Under the pieces are notes generated by a model. That model was given only the letters and a program-made list of their open reading frames with translations, had not been told where the DNA came from and ran no database searches. 64,000 bases of DNA from Typhlomys cinereus. Taxonomy: Eukaryota > Chordata > Mammalia > Rodentia > Platacanthomyidae. The DNA lies in the NCBI GenBank assembly GCA_023101885.1, contig JALPQD010000304.1, positions 2,164,015-2,228,014 of the forward strand, given 5' to 3'. Within the stretch, counting starts at the first letter, position 1. Every line of letters starts with the position of its first letter. This document shows, in pieces, positions 58,861-64,000 of this stretch. The position numbers were made by a program, and so were the translations under genes.

Positions 58861-61214
58861 TGATGCCTCTCCAAGAGCTATTTTAACTGATGCTTTCCCA
58901 TGGGCTCTCCTTGGTTGTATGCGCTTACTAGCTTACTAGCTTCTGTCTTTCGTGGAGTAGGGAATGGCCACTTAGATGATGCTCAGTTGAGCTTAATGGA
59001 GAGGTAGAAACCGTTCGTTTGCAGTCATGATACCGACACCTGCATGGTATGAAATTACGCTTTCTTAATTTTACATGGACAGCGTTTCTCTCTTCTTAAA
59101 CTCTAGACACCACTGGAATAGGGGACCCCACCCTTGCAGATCTGAGGGGAGGGTAGTTGGAGATGTTAAAGATGACAACTGATTTTGGTGCTTTCTCAGT
59201 GCAGAACAAATATCTTCTGCTATGTTAGGAGTGTCCTGTTGCATGTGTTCGGAATATGTCAGAAGTACTTTTCAGAGGTGTCTCAGTAGGCCATGAAAAG
59301 CCTTTTCTGCATTTAACACAATGATAAGTTTACTCTCCAAACAGAGTAAAAGCAACTTCTGAGCCTTTGCACCTAAAGTTAAGCAGCTACCCAGCTGTTA
59401 TTACAATGAGTTTATTTAATAGTTCTTCTTTTCTTCCTTTCTTAGTTCAAATAAAAGTTTCATCCTGAAAATGTCTCCTGCACTGTATTGTGGATGATGA
59501 TACAATAAACTTAAATGGACTTTTTAACCTCTCAAAATAAGTTTTCTTCTTGGTAATCTAAAAGAATAAAATGTAACTCCAGTGTAGAGAAATCCCATAA
59601 GAACTGTATTGCTGTTTTCAAGTAAACATTTCATTGAATCTGCACCATAAGCTGGTAGAATGAAAAGTTTTGTTCTTGTATTTTATTATTTTATTCTTTG
59701 TGGTATAAGAGTGACGAGTCCAAAGGGGCATTTTACTGCAGGAGATTAAAATTCAGTGAATCTAAAAAGCTTTATATGCTGTTATTTGCAATATATTCAT
59801 GTGTTTTTGAAGGCCCTTGAATGCTGCATTATATGTGAAATTTTGTTTGTTTGCTCGACTGTTCGTTTGCTTGCTTGTTTGTTTATTGTTTCCCTGTTCG
59901 GAGCAGCTTTTCTGTTGCATTTTTTTATTTGAGAAGAAGAGATCAGTCTTGATATCTGGAAGTGGATCATTTTAAGACGAGAAGCTAATTTACATCACTA
60001 GACTAAAATATGGATTTTTCTCATCTTATATAGTAAAGACATGGTCAAATGTCAGCTTTCATGTGATTCAAGATAACTAGCAAAATCTTTTTAAAAAAGC
60101 CATTTTCAATAAAGAACTATGACTCACCTTATCAATCCTGGGTTTTCCTCCAACAAACCTCATTGTTGTTCTAAGTGCCTTTAACTATGCTGAATGATGT
60201 TTCTTCATGAAACTGTAACCACAGTGGGACTAATGGCAGTTCCTATATGATTTTAATGTGTGGGAAGAAAAGGAGGCACAACTTTGGATTCTGTAAATAA
60301 AAATGATGCTAAGAATCTTTCATCATATTTCCATCTATTTATAATGTCATTTTTTTTCAGTGAAATTCTGATGTTAAATTTCTATCTGCAGTGTTGAAAT
60401 CCTCATAATTCCCTCCTCCATGAACAGAACTGGAAATTCTGCAGCTCTTACACTGACCACCTGTTCTATGAGGTTTGGGGTTTAAATTGTTTCAAAATTG
60501 TACTACAATTGACATCGCCTACTGGTTTCTCATGGGAAAAAAAAATTCATGCTTCCTTCATTGACCAAGCTATCCAATAGAGTTCCAATCAACTTAGTCA
60601 TTTATTTTCTTCCTATTACTTATAAAGTAATAGGACACATGTATTTCCTAGGTGAAAGTGGGTGAGGGAAATTAAGAAACATAAGTGGCCTGTCAAACCA
60701 CTAATCAACCTCCAATCTAGGAAGAAGTTGGCATAAATCTAAAACAATGTATCATATTTCCAGGAAAGTTTTTATGGAACACAAAGTTGGGTATTGCTAA
60801 AAGTCCAGACTACTGAATGAATTTTGCAGTATGCGTTTTAAGCCTCATGCACTGCAGAGAAAGAAAGTTCTAGCTGTAATATTCTTTGTCTGTGCTTTGT
60901 TGAAATGTATTTAAATGAATTAACTTGCACCATTAGAATAATGTTTACAAACATTTTGTTCTTACATGTAAGCTACCATTTGATAGGCTTTTTTTTGAGT
61001 TTGTGTGACTCTATTCACATTATAGCAGTGGTGTTTATAAAGAGAAAAAGTTGTTAACTACAATAGATGTTTTTCTCTGATGTAAAATGATAATTTGTTC
61101 ATTTCATGTAACTTCCATGAAATGTTAGTATTTAAAAGAGAATATTTAAATGTAAAGTTTTATAATTTAAAAGAAAATACCATAAAAAATGGATCAGAAG
61201 AATATTTTGATCTA
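58861..61214. other. Presumptive intron, no repeat or exon recognised
   Basis: AT-rich, nearly free of recognisable transposable elements, in contrast with the first 55 kb. Only a short TTTG/CTTG-type simple repeat is seen near 59848-59890. Confidence 0.45.
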
Positions 61215-61400
61215 ACAGGAATTTTATGTAAGCCAGAGGGAATCCTGGGGTCCATAGAAGCAGACAGGTAAGAGGGCAGGAGAGAGCTGAATGGATTGCT
61301 GAAGGGAAGGAAGGGAAATGAGAAGGAGTGGGATAGAGGGAAACAAGAATAAGTACTCAATATGTTTGTAAAACTAGAAAAAAGAAATAACAAAAAATCT
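61215..61400 (+). repeat. Older L1 3' end
   Basis: AGCCAGAGGGAATCCTGGGG, TCCATAGAAGCAGACAGG, a purine-rich tract, CTCAATATGTTTGTAAAAC and AAATAACAAAAAA. It matches the minus-strand L1 end at 8328-8440. Confidence 0.6.
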
Positions 61401-62819
61401 TATTCGGATATTTATTTCTTAAGTAAAATAGGTGGTTCTAATACAAAATTAAAAAGAATAAGACCTATGTTTCTTGAAAGCTTTCCATCTGAGTAAAATG
61501 TGGTTAGTCTTTCCTTTCTCTTTACCAATTATACAAGCAAGGAATTATGCAACATATCCAATGAAATAAAACTTTTGTTTCCCATTTTTATAAGACTGTA
61601 TTATGAAGTCAAAGGGAAGTGAATATTTAGAATGATTCGTACATAAGAAAAAATATAACAAACTATCAAGTACAATTTGATTTATATTCATGTCTGTCAT
61701 TCAAAAGCTTTTATTTTAAAAGTATGATGAATACTTTTTTTTCCAAATGACTTTGGGGATTCAGAAGGTATGAAGAAGTTTATTTAAGAATATTATTGCT
61801 GATCCTCCCTTACTGCTGCCTCCTCTTGTTGTTACTATTGCTTCTAGTTACTTGTAGAAATGCCTTTGAATTTTCATAATTTATCATGAGTCTTTGATTT
61901 AATGAATTTCTCTAGTAATTGAAAGTGGAAATACATTTTTTCACAGTAATGGCCACTAGAGTACACATTTAAATAACCACAATTGTAATGACAATAATTT
62001 ACCAAAATGTAAGCAATATGTAGCTAAAGTCATATAAACATCCCCTCCCCCCCCACACTCTTCTGTCACATATTAAGTTTCCATTTGCAGACTATATGGA
62101 AACAACCCATTTAGTACCAATTTTTAATAGCTTCTCTTATTCTTGTTACTATTAAATTCTTAAAAACCTATTGGGGGAATTTTTGCCTTATTTTAAACAT
62201 TGCACTCAGAGTTTAGAAAATGTAATTTATATTTCTAATCATCCCATATTATTAAGTGTTTTATTTGCTTTGAATTATCTTGGTACATTTCTGAAGGTTG
62301 GTTTATGCTTTGTCCTATCAGTTACTGGAAAAACCTGACAGGTATAAAAGTCCTTTGGGACGTCCTTGAAACCTTCTCTGCTGGGGTCAAAACTGTAAGA
62401 ATTATTTCTTTGTCTATGTGTAAATCTAAGTGGAGAGGAGAATTATAGAGGACATGGGAACCTGTCCTGGTTTCTTAAATATATAGTGGAATGCCTCAGT
62501 AAGCACTTCCATGACAATGAAAAAGCAAACACTGTTCATGCAGAATTATTTTTGGTAAAATATCATTTAAGCTACCAGTTAATATTCTTTGATTGAAAAT
62601 AAAATCCTTTCACTCAGAATTAACAGAAATTAATCACATTCATACATGCTGCATGTGTTTAGAGAAGTGTTTCCCCACATTTTGATAGCCATATGCTGAA
62701 TTTTCATGGGAACAACATATTTCTGAGTCAGTCTGGAAATTTTTATGAGACAGGAATATGGGAGGTGTACATTTTATGGAAAATGAAAGGCAAAGAAACC
62801 GATGAGAACTAACATTTCA
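61401..62819. other. Presumptive intron, nothing recognised
   Basis: AT-rich sequence with no assignable gene or repeat. Confidence 0.45.
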
Positions 62820-63190
62820 TTTTTCATGTATGCATACATGTGTGTTTGTGTGTGCATCTGAGTATCTGTGTCCATGTGTGTGTCATGTGTGTGACATAGA
62901 CATATGTGTGTCTGTGTGTGCATACATGATGTTTGGATATGTGACTGAGGGCCACACATGGCAGGAAAGTACAACCTTTCCTTAATGTGTCAGTCTGCCC
63001 ATCTACCTTCTCTGAGAAAGGGTCTCTTCTGTATCCATTGATCAAGACAGTTGTTCTGCCACCTTCTTTGCTCACCATATCTCACAGGCAATTGCAGCAC
63101 TGTGTCCAGAGTTAATTTAAGATCTGGGAATTCAAATTAGATACAGGCTTACACATCCAACACTTGACCCTGGAGTCATCTCTCCCACCC
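62820..63190 (-). repeat. Possible old B2-like SINE with TG-rich tail
   Basis: The plus strand has a TG-rich stretch (62836-62930), then a body ending TGGAGTCATCTCTCCCACCC, whose reverse (GGGTGGGAGAGATGACTCC) resembles a degenerate B2-type head. The match is weak. Confidence 0.35.
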
Positions 63191-64000
63191 TAACATTTCT
63201 TGATGGCCCTAATGAATATACTCTCCTTTGTTCTTCCTCCAGTGAATAAGTAGTCCATCATTATTTTGTATGTTGAAGAAAACTGATTTTGAAGGTGCAC
63301 ATATGTTGCCAAAGTTCCTAAAGGTGGTGAAGGGCCCAATGGCAGGAAGGGAAGGCTTATGGCATGATCTGGCCTAGCTTTGCTTGTAGGGAAGATTTGT
63401 ATTTGCATTGCTTTGCTTCACATGAAAAATTTTTATATGTTTATTGTTGGTATATTAGGTGACTATGACTTATCAAATTTTCCACTGTGAGTACTTCTGC
63501 TAAAAACAATAAAAATTATAAATGGAAAGTCTTATCACTTACACAGAGACACCAACTGATCTTAACCCAAATGAGCCCATTGTCATCAATTGCTGTATAA
63601 ATATTGCAGCTCCACCCCATACATGGATAGTAGTAAGATACGCGTAGTGGTCTGTAATGGTAATAAAGTGGATTGTTCCCTGTCTAGAATTGCATTGTAG
63701 AGGTCTGGAAAAAATGGTCTGCATTTGCTTACTAAATATAAATGTATCTGTAGCCTTGGAACTCTTAAGGTGTGGTGTGGAAAAGTAGTCCTTTTGCTCA
63801 AAGGAAATTAAAGCTAATTTTTCATCTCACAGCAAGCTTATAAATATAGGTGTGTTCTCTGTCTACCAACATCTCACAATAAATCTCATCTCCATATCAG
63901 CATTTTCACTGTTACCCCAATGGATGTGACATTTTTAAGTTGATTTTATCTGTTTGTTAATAGTTTAAAACACATGTAACTTCGAGAAGTTATTTTAGAA
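63191..64000. other. Presumptive intron, nothing recognised
   Basis: No gene or repeat family that I can support. Confidence 0.45.

Overview
This is nuclear genomic DNA from a mammal, and the repeats point to a myomorph rodent that is neither mouse nor rat. Four kinds of evidence support this. (1) There is a near-perfect ID (BC1/tRNA-Ala-type) SINE. (2) B1, B1-ID and B4/RSINE1 SINEs are present. (3) Many LTRs are of the ERVL/MaLR type. (4) An abundant B2-superfamily SINE has a murine-like tRNA head, but a G-rich body and a (TG)n/AATAAT tail that differ from Mus or Rattus B2. The B2 superfamily includes a dipodoid (jerboa/jumping mouse) branch, so a dipodoid host is a reasonable inference, not a proven one. 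I could support no protein-coding gene. The open frames I examined are chance frames in repeats, microsatellites or CpG-rich DNA.

Layout. From 1 to about 55 kb the window is a gene-poor, AT-rich region built largely of retroelement insertions: 5'-truncated L1 3' ends in both orientations, solo LTRs, one complete non-coding LTR element (9.24-11.32 kb), about 28 SINE copies or fragments of several ages, four ancient MIR copies, and long microsatellites including a 341-nt unbroken purine run. From about 55.0 to 61.2 kb recognisable repeats almost vanish. A CpG-rich promoter region (about 56.2-57.4 kb) appears with a strong plus-strand splice donor at 57404, a T-rich presumptive intron start, a second CpG-rich block (58.2-58.9 kb) with another donor at 58248, and then quiet presumptive intron to the end. 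I read this as the 5' end of a plus-strand gene whose coding exons lie beyond the window. I cannot name the gene.

Most notable observations. The LTR element at 9.24 kb has matching 5-bp target duplications and a tRNA-Leu primer site, yet its two LTRs belong to different subfamilies. There are also three local duplications (166 bp direct, 144 bp inverted, 53 bp direct). In each, a piece of retroelement sequence has been copied about 0.7-1.0 kb away without any sign of retrotransposition, suggesting repeated short-range template-switch repair. Several insertions (L1, SINEs, solo LTRs) have exact target-site duplications readable directly from the sequence, which fixes their boundaries and in places their relative order.
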